Shown: positions 1 to 4,962 of the stretch, piece by piece | How the letters are laid out: every line of letters begins with the position of its first letter | How positions within the stretch are numbered: the stretch's first letter is position 1 | Assembly: GCA_900759575.1 (NCBI GenBank) | Contig: CAAEVU010000153.1 | Location: 1-5,068 of the forward strand | Direction: 5' to 3' | Origin: Clostridia bacterium | GTDB lineage: Bacteria; Bacillota; Clostridia; Oscillospirales; Acutalibacteraceae | DNA length: 5,068 nt | The notes under the pieces: generated by a model | Told to the model about the DNA's origin: nothing | The model's database searches: none | Seen by the model: the letters and a program-made list of their open reading frames with translations, nothing else | Made by a program: the position numbers and the translations under genes

Positions 1-331
1 CGGGGTGGTGGGCGGTTTCTTTTCTTTCTGCCAAACTGGCCCCTGTGGGGCCCAAATCGCCCCGGAACGGGCGGGGACGAGTCCGTTTCCCCACCTGGAG
101 TCCAAACCGGCCACATAGGCCCGCACAGGGCGGCTTTCGGGCCGGTGTGGCCTTCCCTGGCTTCCTAGGGGGGAGCGGTTGTTGCGCGTCCTATGGAACC
201 TTCCCAAAAGGGTGCAAGAAGGCAAAGAACCATGGTACACTCTTGGGAAATCGTACAAGATGTAGATGATTTTGAGCCTGAGGACACCAGATAAGCAGGT
301 GTCCCCCGGCAAGATTTGCACCCTTGCACTC
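1..331. other. G+C-rich stretch without a convincing gene; possible decayed frame
   Basis: All frames here are short or rich in Gly, Pro, Arg and Trp, and none is recognised. In plus frame 1 the reading is open from the left edge to a TAG at 166-168. It resumes to a TAA at 292-294, ending in an acidic tail (EIVQDVDDFEPEDTR) after a basic stretch, which looks protein-like. No ribosome binding site supports a start at the ATG at 193 or 232. A related motif, CCAAAC/T followed by GGCC, recurs near 32 and 102, with a variant near 52. A 10-bp inverted repeat pairs 208-217 with 316-325. A 7-bp inverted repeat pairs 282-288 with 298-304. The stretch lies just downstream of the ATPase gene on the minus strand. 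It may be a broken gene or non-coding element DNA; I cannot decide. Confidence 0.4.
282..304. repeat. Inverted repeat GGACACC/GGTGTCC
   Basis: Seven perfect base pairs (282-288 with 298-304) enclose a 9-nt loop. The hairpin lies about 28 bases past the stop codon of the minus-strand ATPase gene. Neither side carries a T-run, so it is at best a weak terminator or an mRNA 3'-end stabiliser. Confidence 0.4.
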
Positions 332-1303
332 TTACTGTTTCCTCTGCCAGTTCCACTCGTTGGCCTGCCGGACAGACTCCACATAGTCGGTCAGATTGCG
401 CTTGGCCTCCTTGAGCGTCCGGGGAGAGATGCTGGCCTGCTCCGCCAAGCGGTACATCACTTTGGCAGGAACAACGGGGTGCTTGTCCAGGGTATCTAGG
501 ATAAGTTGCTCCGCCAACGTGAGTTTGGAATCTGGACTTCTTCCGCTCAACAGCTCGTCCGCCGTGAGGTTTTCATATCCCTCCTGCCAGTGGAGGGTGC
601 CATTCTCCAGAGAGAAGGCCCGGGAGTTTCCCTCCGGGGCCAGGGAGGATTTGTCGTGCACCATCACCCGGATGTCCCGGTCATTCTTGAGCCTGCCCAC
701 CAGCAGGACGCTTCGGGCAGCCGCTCGGAAGTCCATGGAGCCCAGTCCCCGTTGGGCGCTGTTGGTGCTTTGTGATTTGTTTAGGTGTCCCACCAGGACG
801 ATGGCACAGCCGGTTTGGCTCGCCACCTTGGTCAGACCCTTCATTACATTTCGCACTTCATTAGCCCGGTTCATGTCCACTTTCTCCCCCAGATATGCTT
901 GCATGGGGTCGAGGATCATCAGCTGGGCCTGGGTGTCCCGGATGGCCTCCCCAATGCGGTGATCCAGCATGGAGAGGGGAAAATCCGTTTCGTCAATGGT
1001 GTAAATCTTTTGCAAGTCCGCCTTGGATTCCAACAGCCGTGGCTTGATGGTGTCCCCCAAACCGTCCTCGGCGGTCTGGTAGAGCACGGTAAGAGGTTCT
1101 CCGATTTCTCCATCGGAGAGTGCTTGGCCCCGGCTGCAGGCGGCCGCGATCCACAGGGCCAGGGTGGTCTTGCCCTCGGCTGGGTCGCCGTGAATGATGG
1201 ACAGTTTTCCCAAGGGAATGTAGGGGTACCAGAGCCAACGCACTGGCTCCACTACTACGTCCTCCAGGGAGATGAGCTTCAGTTCAGGTTGATTTTTCGG
1301 CAA
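332..1303 (-). CDS. RepA/RecA-like AAA family ATPase (probable replicative helicase of a mobile element)
   Basis: This 323-residue protein has a RecA-type P-loop ATPase core. Residues 39-46 are the Walker A motif GDPAEGKT. Residues 77-80 are TAED, the usual place of the catalytic glutamate (E79). Residues 128-133 are LMILDP, the Walker B motif with D132. Residues 172-176 are GHLNK, a sensor-like strand end, followed by an Arg-rich RGLGSMDFRAAARS segment. The last 65 or so residues look like a winged-helix DNA-binding tail. Related AAA_25/RepA proteins are hexameric DNA helicases on plasmids, prophages and integrative elements; that role here is inferred. I chose the TTG at 1301-1303 because AAAGGAG sits 10 nt upstream. 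The longer frame from 1372 would also start at TTG, lacks such a site and runs out of a terminator-like hairpin. The gene is divergent from the 1483 operon. No primase or relaxase is visible beside it. Confidence 0.85.
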   Translation of the reverse strand: MPKNQPELKLISLEDVVVEPVRWLWYPYIPLGKLSIIHGDPAEGKTTLALWIAAACSRGQALSDGEIGEPLTVLYQTAEDGLGDTIKPRLLESKADLQKIYTIDETDFPLSMLDHRIGEAIRDTQAQLMILDPMQAYLGEKVDMNRANEVRNVMKGLTKVASQTGCAIVLVGHLNKSQSTNSAQRGLGSMDFRAAARSVLLVGRLKNDRDIRVMVHDKSSLAPEGNSRAFSLENGTLHWQEGYENLTADELLSGRSPDSKLTLAEQLILDTLDKHPVVPAKVMYRLAEQASISPRTLKEAKRNLTDYVESVRQANEWNWQRKQ

Positions 1304-1313
1304 AGTTTTTACA

Positions 1314-1320
1314 CTCCTTT
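1314..1320 (-). promoter_or_regulatory. Ribosome binding site deciding a TTG start
   Basis: On the minus strand AAAGGAG is followed 10 nt later by TTG (1303-1301). This is the only good Shine-Dalgarno sequence in the first part of the ATPase frame, so the gene should start here. Confidence 0.75.
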
Positions 1321-1324
1321 CGTG

Positions 1325-1347
1325 ACTCCCGAGTAAAAGGTGGGAGT
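1325..1347 (-). promoter_or_regulatory. Leader hairpin just upstream of the ATPase ribosome binding site
   Basis: ACTCCC (1325-1330) pairs perfectly with GGGAGT (1342-1347) around an 11-nt loop, ending four bases from the ribosome binding site. It could be an operator or a translational control hairpin. There is no T-run on either side, so it is not an intrinsic terminator. Confidence 0.4.
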
Positions 1348-1360
1348 AGTATTTATAAAA

Positions 1361-1391
1361 CAAAAAAGCCAAGTCCGTTGTGGATTTGGCT
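1361..1391 (-). terminator. Intrinsic terminator or attenuator in the ATPase gene leader
   Basis: On the minus strand a 10-bp stem with one G-T pair (1391-1382 with 1376-1367) and a 5-nt loop is followed by TTTTTTG. This has the form of a rho-independent terminator. It points into the ATPase gene and lies 64 bases before its start codon. It could stop antisense transcription coming from the 1483 gene. If the ATPase promoter lies further up, it could instead attenuate the ATPase message. I see no convincing minus-strand promoter between it and the start codon. Confidence 0.65.
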
Positions 1392-1396
1392 TCTAC

Positions 1397-1425
1397 TTGT
1401 ATGATTCTTTGGGGAGTGGTAAAAT
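1397..1425 (+). promoter_or_regulatory. Extended -10 promoter for the zinc-finger/sigma operon
   Basis: TTGTAT (1397-1402) is a weak -35, followed by a 17-nt spacer and TAAAAT (1420-1425), one mismatch from the -10 consensus. A TGG directly before the -10 supplies the extended -10 TGn. Transcription would begin near 1432, giving a leader of about 50 nt to the ATG at 1483. Confidence 0.6.
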
Positions 1426-1467
1426 GTGAATACGGAAAGACTGCACCAATTTACATATACGACAGAG

Positions 1468-1474
1468 AAGGAGG
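1468..1474 (+). promoter_or_regulatory. Strong ribosome binding site AAGGAGG
   Basis: AAGGAGG lies 8 nt before the ATG at 1483. It favours this start over the in-frame GTG at 1426, which overlaps the proposed -10 element and would sit upstream of the transcription start. Confidence 0.8.
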
Positions 1475-1482
1475 AACAGCAA

Positions 1483-2610
1483 ATGCCCATGGGTGACCGG
1501 CAGGAAAACGACTTGGTCCATATCACATTGGATGTGTGGCAGGACAAGGTGTACTATCTGGGGAAGGAATATCCTGCGGGCTATTTTGCTACGGGAGTGC
1601 TGAATGTGTCTCAGAATCTGTTTATGACCATCTCCGGGGAAGGCGGATTCCTCCTTGATGCCTATGAAATCGCGAAGTTTGGGAATCGGGAACATCTGGA
1701 GGAACTTCTCCCCGTGCTGTGGAAGTCCGTGGAAAATATGTTGAGGGCACTCAGTCAAGTACCTCCGTTTTCCCTCTGGAATATGGAAACAGAGCTTGGG
1801 AAAATGAAAACAATGCTTTCTAAGGATCGTATCGAGCAGCTGCTGGAAACCCAGGAAGAGAAGATGTGGTTTTTGGCTTATCTCCGTGCGGGCATTTTAC
1901 TGCCTATCTCGATTTACCACTTTGTGGAGGCGGTGCAGATGCTGGAAAGCCAATACTTGCACCGCTTGGGGAAACGGGATGAGACCCACTTCGCAGTGGC
2001 TTTTCACGATTTCTACCATGATCCCCAAATCAGGAAAAAGATAGAGAACTCTTTTTTCCCCATGACAGAGCCGTTTACCGCAAATCCCCGCCTGCGTTCC
2101 TCCTACACGTTTGCGAGAGATCCCAAAGATGAAAAGAAGATGGTCTTTGTCAACCGAGTGTTCTTCTCAAGCTATATGGACTTCTATGTGTATGACCTGC
2201 TCAACGGAATGCACTGGGGACACGCCCCCAGCCTGTGTGAGTGCTGCCTCAAATATTTTCTGACCACGGACAGTCACAAACCAAAATACTGTAATGACAT
2301 GGCCCCGCAGAATCCCCATTACACCTGCCGCCAGTATGGAGCCATGAACCAGCAAAAGGAAAAGAACGCCAACCATCCCATCTACCGGATCTTCAAGACC
2401 CGGACCAACACCATCCGCAAACACCAAGAGCGGGGAAAAATCTCGGAGGAGCTGCGGAAGGCCTCTATTGCCCTGTGTGAAGAATTGCGGGACAAGGCGC
2501 TCTTAGACACAAAATTTGCCCAGGAGGAGTACCCCAAACGGATGGAGCAGGAGGCGGTGTATCAGGAAGCCCGGCGGCGTCTGGGAGGTGAAAAAACCGG
2601 TGACCAATGA
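1483..2610 (+). CDS. DUF6076-like protein with C-terminal zinc finger
   Basis: The 375-residue protein has no signal peptide or clear membrane segment. A long N-terminal part, about residues 1-245, is not recognised. It is followed by a cysteine cluster C252-x2-C255-x14-C270-x11-C282 (with C254 as an extra), then a basic segment rich in Lys and Arg and a charged helical tail. The cluster resembles the zinc ribbon of CGNR/ABATE-type proteins, and the whole protein resembles DUF6076 proteins of gut Clostridia. I make that assignment from memory and cannot test it. A DNA- or RNA-binding role is inferred from the finger plus the basic stretch. The start at 1483 follows from the AAGGAGG at 1468. 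The 3' end overlaps the next gene by 11 bases, so the zinc-finger protein and the sigma factor are probably made from one message with coupled translation. Confidence 0.75.
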   Translation: MPMGDRQENDLVHITLDVWQDKVYYLGKEYPAGYFATGVLNVSQNLFMTISGEGGFLLDAYEIAKFGNREHLEELLPVLWKSVENMLRALSQVPPFSLWNMETELGKMKTMLSKDRIEQLLETQEEKMWFLAYLRAGILLPISIYHFVEAVQMLESQYLHRLGKRDETHFAVAFHDFYHDPQIRKKIENSFFPMTEPFTANPRLRSSYTFARDPKDEKKMVFVNRVFFSSYMDFYVYDLLNGMHWGHAPSLCECCLKYFLTTDSHKPKYCNDMAPQNPHYTCRQYGAMNQQKEKNANHPIYRIFKTRTNTIRKHQERGKISEELRKASIALCEELRDKALLDTKFAQEEYPKRMEQEAVYQEARRRLGGEKTGDQ

Positions 2611-3382
2611 GGAATGGGTGTCCGTCTATCAGGCAGGAGATATTGGAGGGTTGGAAGAAGTGCTCCGCAATGTGGAGGGATTGGTTCGCTACCAGGCAAA
2701 GAAACTGTGCCGGGATGACAGCCTGATGGAAGACCTGCTGCAGGAAGGCAGAGCTGCCGTTATGGAAGCTGTGGAAAAGTTTGATCCCAGCCGAGGGGCG
2801 CTTTTCACCACCTATGCGCTGCCGCTGATCAGGGCAGCCATGGTGGAATATCTGGCCAAGGCGGATTCCCCGGTGTCCCTACCCTTGTCACGCTATGTCC
2901 AGCTGCGAAAGATCGGAAAGGCTGTTTCGGCTAATGAGAAGGAACAGGACCAGCTGGCGGAGATCTGCCAGGTGTTGGGCGTATCCCTGCGGGTGGCACA
3001 GGCCCTTCGGAAGGAATACCTCTCTTTTCGAAGCGGACCCATGCCCATAGATGATTTGGATCGGATTGGTAGTGATTTTGCCAGCGACCCGGCGTACGTG
3101 TATGAACAGAGACTGCTGTTTCAAGGAATAGCGGCAGCTTTGGACGAACTCCCCTCCCGGGAGCGCAACTTGATCCTACGCTACTTGGGGCTGGAAGGAA
3201 AGACAATGACCTTCCAGGAACTGGCGATACTATTCAACTACAACGGCCCCAGCTCCGCGGAAAAAGCCTACCACCGGGCAGTGGAGAAATTGAAATCAGC
3301 GCTCTGGGAAGGAAAGTACGGGCAGTACCGGCGGGCAAGGCGGTTGGTGGACAGGGCGATGCAAGATGCGGGGAAAGAATGA
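2600..3382 (+). CDS. Sigma-70 family RNA polymerase sigma factor
   Basis: The 260-residue product has the order of a sigma factor. Region 2 lies at about residues 28-86, containing DLLQEGRAAVMEAVEKFDP and the TTYALPLIRAAM helix used for core binding and -10 recognition. A region 3-like helix-turn-helix lies at about 95-145. Region 4 lies at about 181-240 (LDELPSRERNLILRYLG, then a helix-turn-helix). With regions 2, 3 and 4 present it is not a minimal ECF factor. I chose the GTG at 2600. GGGAGG at 2583-2588 precedes it by 11 nt, and the open frame upstream merely shadows the preceding gene; a GTG at 2588 is possible but overlaps that site. Sigma-like proteins are common on integrative elements of Clostridia, where they may direct transcription of element genes; the target promoters are unknown. 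The stop codon overlaps a possible small ORF by ATGA. Confidence 0.85.
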   Translation: MTNEEWVSVYQAGDIGGLEEVLRNVEGLVRYQAKKLCRDDSLMEDLLQEGRAAVMEAVEKFDPSRGALFTTYALPLIRAAMVEYLAKADSPVSLPLSRYVQLRKIGKAVSANEKEQDQLAEICQVLGVSLRVAQALRKEYLSFRSGPMPIDDLDRIGSDFASDPAYVYEQRLLFQGIAAALDELPSRERNLILRYLGLEGKTMTFQELAILFNYNGPSSAEKAYHRAVEKLKSALWEGKYGQYRRARRLVDRAMQDAGKE

Positions 3383-3534
3383 ACGCTTCTCTCTATGTGA
3401 CAAAGCACTTGGATGATGAAACCGCCCCGCTTAAACAGAGCGGGGTTCCGCTTGACAAACAAGAGTATAGTACAACATATCATGAACATAGGAGTGGAAT
3501 ACTCTTAACAGGGGTGTATCTCAGCCCTAAATGA
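3379..3534 (+). CDS. Possible 51-residue hypothetical protein, translationally coupled
   Basis: The ATG overlaps the sigma factor stop codon as ATGA, and the purine-rich GGGGAAAGA lies immediately before it, a normal layout for coupled translation. The product is hydrophilic with mixed charge (starting MNASLYVTKHLDDETAPL) and matches nothing I know. It has no signal peptide or membrane segment. The G+C-rich hairpin at 3425-3445 and the TTGACA at 3452 lie inside it, and its last codons run into the first antitoxin RNA unit. The tail may therefore be an artefact of the junction, with the toxin-antitoxin locus having cut off a longer gene. A chance ORF of this length is not very rare, so I rank it as possible only. 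Confidence 0.4.
   Translation: MNASLYVTKHLDDETAPLKQSGVPLDKQEYSTTYHEHRSGILLTGVYLSPK
3425..3447 (+). terminator. G+C-rich hairpin after the sigma factor gene, weak terminator
   Basis: CCCCGC (3425-3430) pairs with GCGGGG (3440-3445) around a 9-nt loop. The tail TTCCGCTT is poor in T. It may end the zinc-finger/sigma message inefficiently and would separate it from the promoter at 3452. Confidence 0.45.
3452..3481 (+). promoter_or_regulatory. Promoter of the antitoxin RNA
   Basis: TTGACA at 3452-3457 is a perfect -35. The -10 is not clear: ACATAT (spacer 17) or CATATC (spacer 18), both weak matches. A start near 3487 would place the first repeat unit about 20-25 nt into the transcript. Type III antitoxins usually have their own strong promoter directly before the repeats, which supports the call. 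Confidence 0.55.
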
Positions 3535-3650
3535 GAAAGTTATCGAGTGAGCTTCTCTTGGCTCTAAAATCAAGAAAGTTACAAGTGAGTGTTTCGCTAC
3601 TCGGAGTGCGATTCTAACAGGAGGGCGGACTTCATGTCCGCCCTTTCTGT
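3487..3650 (+). ncRNA. Type III toxin-antitoxin antitoxin RNA (ToxI-like pseudoknot array)
   Basis: This is a non-coding RNA of about 160 nt made of tandem units ended by an intrinsic terminator, followed 20 bases on by a ToxN-family toxin gene. That order of promoter, repeats, terminator and toxin is the hallmark of type III toxin-antitoxin loci. In such loci the toxin cuts the repeat RNA into single pseudoknots that bind and inhibit it, and leaky termination sets the toxin level. Each unit here can fold as an H-type pseudoknot with the same geometry (see the repeat entry). The A-rich linkers GAAAG at 3535-3539 and 3574-3578 are the likely places of toxin cleavage, by analogy only. The start is uncertain by about 10 nt because the -10 is weak. 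Unusually, the units differ greatly in sequence, whereas classical ToxI repeats are nearly identical. Confidence 0.78.
3505..3620 (+). repeat. Three tandem 37-38 nt pseudoknot units plus a fraction of a fourth
   Basis: Stem 1 starts at 3512, 3549 and 3587. Unit 1: GGGT 3512-3515 with GCCC 3524-3527; loop strand TCTCA 3519-3523 with TGAGA 3532-3536. Unit 2: GAGC 3549-3552 with GCTC 3561-3564; TCTTG 3556-3560 with CAAGA 3571-3575. Unit 3: GAGT 3587-3590 with ACTC 3599-3602; TCGC 3594-3597 with GCGA 3608-3611. In every unit stem 1 is 4 bp, then 3 loop bases, then 5 bases that hold the stem 2 strand and abut the 3' side of stem 1, then 4-6 bases to the stem 2 partner. Linkers AAGTTAtcGAG and AAGTTAcAAG match each other, and TTAACAGG (3505-3512) matches CTAACAGG (3614-3621), a partial fourth unit. 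Confidence 0.78.
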
Positions 3651-3653
3651 TTG
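3622..3653 (+). terminator. Strong intrinsic terminator between antitoxin RNA and toxin
   Basis: AGGGCGGAC (3622-3630) pairs perfectly with GTCCGCCCT (3636-3644) around TTCAT, followed by the T-rich tail TTCTGTTT. In type III loci such a terminator makes most transcripts end as antitoxin and lets a few read through into the toxin gene. Confidence 0.9.
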
Positions 3654-3663
3654 CTGGAGGGAT

Positions 3664-3884
3664 ATGGAAAATATAAGAATTTATGAGATCGATGCGGCAT
3701 ATATCAACTACCTAACGCCCCATCTTTTTCACAATCGGCCGCAGGGGCAAGCTAACGAACGGAAATACATAGGTTAGTTTTACAGGTCAATGGACTTGAC
3801 TATTTTGTACCTCTTTCTTCATTCAAGCCAAAACATAGAAAAATTAAGGAGGGACTTGATTTCATCAAAATAAAGGATTACGCT
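3664..3884 (+). pseudogene. toxN: ToxN/AbiQ-family type III toxin, frameshifted and truncated
   Basis: From the ATG at 3664 the frame encodes 37 residues, MENIRIYEIDAAYINYLTPH to NERKYIG, then meets TAG at 3775. The plus frame beginning TTA at 3774 continues the family without a gap: LVLQVNGLDYFVPLSS, FKPKHRK, then GLDFIKIKDYA to 3884. One missing base in the Gly codon at 3772-3773 explains this. In the rejoined protein the motif P50-L-S-S53-F-K55-P-K-H matches the PLTSPK active-site motif of ToxN, whose S53 and K55 are catalytic residues, at the same numbers. Family members are endoribonucleases of roughly 150-180 residues; here only about 85 are recognisable and the C-terminal half is absent or unrecognisable. 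GGAGG at 3656-3660 is only 3 nt from the ATG, a short spacing. The gene follows the antitoxin terminator directly. The exact subfamily (ToxN, CptN or TenpN) is not resolved. Confidence 0.85.
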
Positions 3885-4027
3885 GATCATCTACAAACTC
3901 TCCATTTACTCCATGTCTCCACCTCAGAGCCTTGGATACTATCATATACTTCCTTAGACTCTTATAGTGTGGCAGACATCTTCTTCGTTGGCAAGGCGAT
4001 GGTTTATTTTACGGTTATAAAAAGAGC
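3885..4027. other. Unassigned tract after the toxin remnant
   Basis: The toxin similarity stops at about 3884. The shifted plus frame stays open for another 57 codons, to a TGA at 4056-4058 inside the next terminator stem. The translation (for example LHLLHVSTSEPWILSYTSLD) does not resemble the toxin C-terminus or any family I know. On the minus strand a 46-codon open stretch without a good start covers 3868-4008. The tract may be decayed toxin sequence or foreign DNA that replaced the toxin's 3' end. Confidence 0.4.
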
Positions 4028-4068
4028 GTCAGGACAACCCATTTCTGGGCTGTCCTGACACTTTTTTG
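4028..4068. terminator. Strong bidirectional intrinsic terminator
   Basis: GTCAGGACA (4028-4036) pairs with TGTCCTGAC (4051-4059), with an inner CCCA/TGGG stem (4038-4041 with 4046-4049) and loop TTTC. The plus side is followed by ACTTTTTTG and the minus side by GCTCTTTTTATAA, so it can stop transcription both ways. It separates the toxin remnant from the convergent lipoprotein operon. Confidence 0.9.
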
Positions 4069-4092
4069 CTTTTGCTTTGTTTCATACGTCCC

Positions 4093-4123
4093 TCTGCTCT
4101 TGCAGCGGCAAAATAAGAGCAGA
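4093..4123. repeat. 9-bp inverted repeat, possible second terminator
   Basis: TCTGCTCTT (4093-4101) pairs perfectly with AAGAGCAGA (4115-4123) around a 13-nt loop. On the plus strand it is followed by TGTCTTTTC, a modest T-run. An alternative pairing, GCAGAT 4119-4124 with ATCTGC 4144-4149, competes with it. No gene is seen between 4069 and 4201. Confidence 0.5.
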
Positions 4124-4194
4124 TGTCTTTTCACATGGATATGATCTGCGTGGCTTTTTGAAAATCTTCAACATTGTTGTTCCAAACGGCCGGC

Positions 4195-4216
4195 AACGTC
4201 CTTACTTCAGGACGTT
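4195..4216 (-). repeat. Inverted repeat spanning the lipoprotein stop codon
   Basis: AACGTCC (4195-4201) pairs with GGACGTT (4210-4216), with the stop codon in the 8-nt loop. On the minus strand no T-run follows, so it is more likely an mRNA 3'-end hairpin than a terminator. Confidence 0.4.
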
Positions 4217-4948
4217 TTCCCCGCCCACGGAACGGGTGATGTCGGTACCGTAAAACACGGTGGCTATAAAACCCTGGTCCGGAGCATAGGTGAAGCTGTA
4301 CTCGCAGGTGGTGTTCTCATCCACATAGAACAGGTCCACACACTCCACGGTGGGCAAGCCAGACTTTTTCACAGATTCCTTGGCGCTGGCGTCGAACTCC
4401 TCAAAGGTGGCGTACCGCACAAAGCCGCTTTCCTGGCTGTAATACTCCTCCGTGAAAGCCTTCGCCCCCTGGGAACGGGCTGCCTGGGACATAGCTTGGA
4501 AAGCGTTCCAGCCCTCCTCCGCGGTCTCAAAAGTGAATTGGTAGCCCACCGACAACAGCAGAAGGTCCTGATCCTCTGGGTTCACCCGATTGAACTGAAG
4601 ATCCACCTGGGTAGCTTCTACCTCCCCGAAGGACACGTCGCAGTCCACCAAATACCCACCGGAACGAGGGTTGACGCTGTCCTCAGACAGAGTGATGCCC
4701 AAAGCGGACTCAACCTCCGGCTGGGTAAGGCGCAGGGCGTTTTTCAGAACGTTTTCAGGTGCCAGGGTCCCGGTGTCCTCCGGCAGAGACACAAAACCTG
4801 TGCCCTGATCCTCCGTGCCGGCCTCTTCCTCCACAGCGGAGGACTGGGAGGTCTGGCTTTCGGAAGTTAGTGAATATTCCTCCTGACCAGTACAACCACT
4901 TAGAGTTAGAAAACAAGCTGAAATCAACAAAAGGAATATTCTTTTCAT
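4202..4948 (-). CDS. Putative lipoprotein of unknown function
   Basis: The 248-residue protein starts with a lipoprotein signal: KR at residues 2-3, a hydrophobic core (IFLLLISACFLTL) and the lipobox L16-S-G-C19. It should be exported, lipidated at C19 and held on the outer face of the cytoplasmic membrane. Residues 20-60 or so form a linker rich in Ser, Thr, Glu and Gln, typical for reaching out through the wall. The remaining domain, about 65-248, is acidic with several probable beta strands; two cysteines in TVECVDLFYVDENTTCEYSF could pair. I do not recognise the fold or a substrate. AAAGGAG (4964-4958) lies 9 nt before the ATG and overlaps the stop codon of the upstream partial gene, so the two form an operon with coupled translation. 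It converges on the toxin-antitoxin remnant across the terminator at 4028. Confidence 0.85.
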   Translation of the reverse strand: MKRIFLLLISACFLTLSGCTGQEEYSLTSESQTSQSSAVEEEAGTEDQGTGFVSLPEDTGTLAPENVLKNALRLTQPEVESALGITLSEDSVNPRSGGYLVDCDVSFGEVEATQVDLQFNRVNPEDQDLLLLSVGYQFTFETAEEGWNAFQAMSQAARSQGAKAFTEEYYSQESGFVRYATFEEFDASAKESVKKSGLPTVECVDLFYVDENTTCEYSFTYAPDQGFIATVFYGTDITRSVGGENVLK

Positions 4949-4962
4949 TACTTATTGCTCCT

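Noticed and set aside
396..962. 188-codon plus-strand open frame
   Set aside because: It lies entirely antisense to the ATPase gene, whose Walker motifs are on the other strand, and its translation has no family pattern.
785..1336. 183-codon plus-strand open frame
   Set aside because: Antisense shadow of the ATPase gene; no ribosome binding site or recognisable motif.
1304..1372. Longer N-terminus of the ATPase from a TTG at 1372
   Set aside because: It would start within the terminator-like hairpin without a ribosome binding site, and the added residues are unlike the family.
1426..1482. GTG start at 1426 for the zinc-finger protein
   Set aside because: It overlaps the likely -10 element, while AAGGAGG is ideally placed for the ATG at 1483.
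2516..2599. Upstream extension of the sigma factor to an ATG at 2516
   Set aside because: It lies fully inside the preceding gene, has no ribosome binding site, and its Arg-rich translation is a shadow of that gene.
3505..3620. Short tandem repeats that could suggest a CRISPR array
   Set aside because: The period is 37-38 nt with no separate spacers, the units diverge while keeping pseudoknot pairing, and a terminator plus toxin gene follows.
3487..3653. Riboswitch or attenuator leader
   Set aside because: It fits none of the riboswitch patterns I know; the tandem pseudoknots and the following ToxN-like gene explain it better.
3868..4008. Minus-strand 46-codon open stretch ending near 3868
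   Set aside because: No supported start or ribosome binding site; part of it is antisense to the toxin remnant; no family recognised.
4496..4870. 124-codon plus-strand open frame
   Set aside because: Antisense shadow of the lipoprotein gene, which has a clear signal peptide, lipobox and ribosome binding site.
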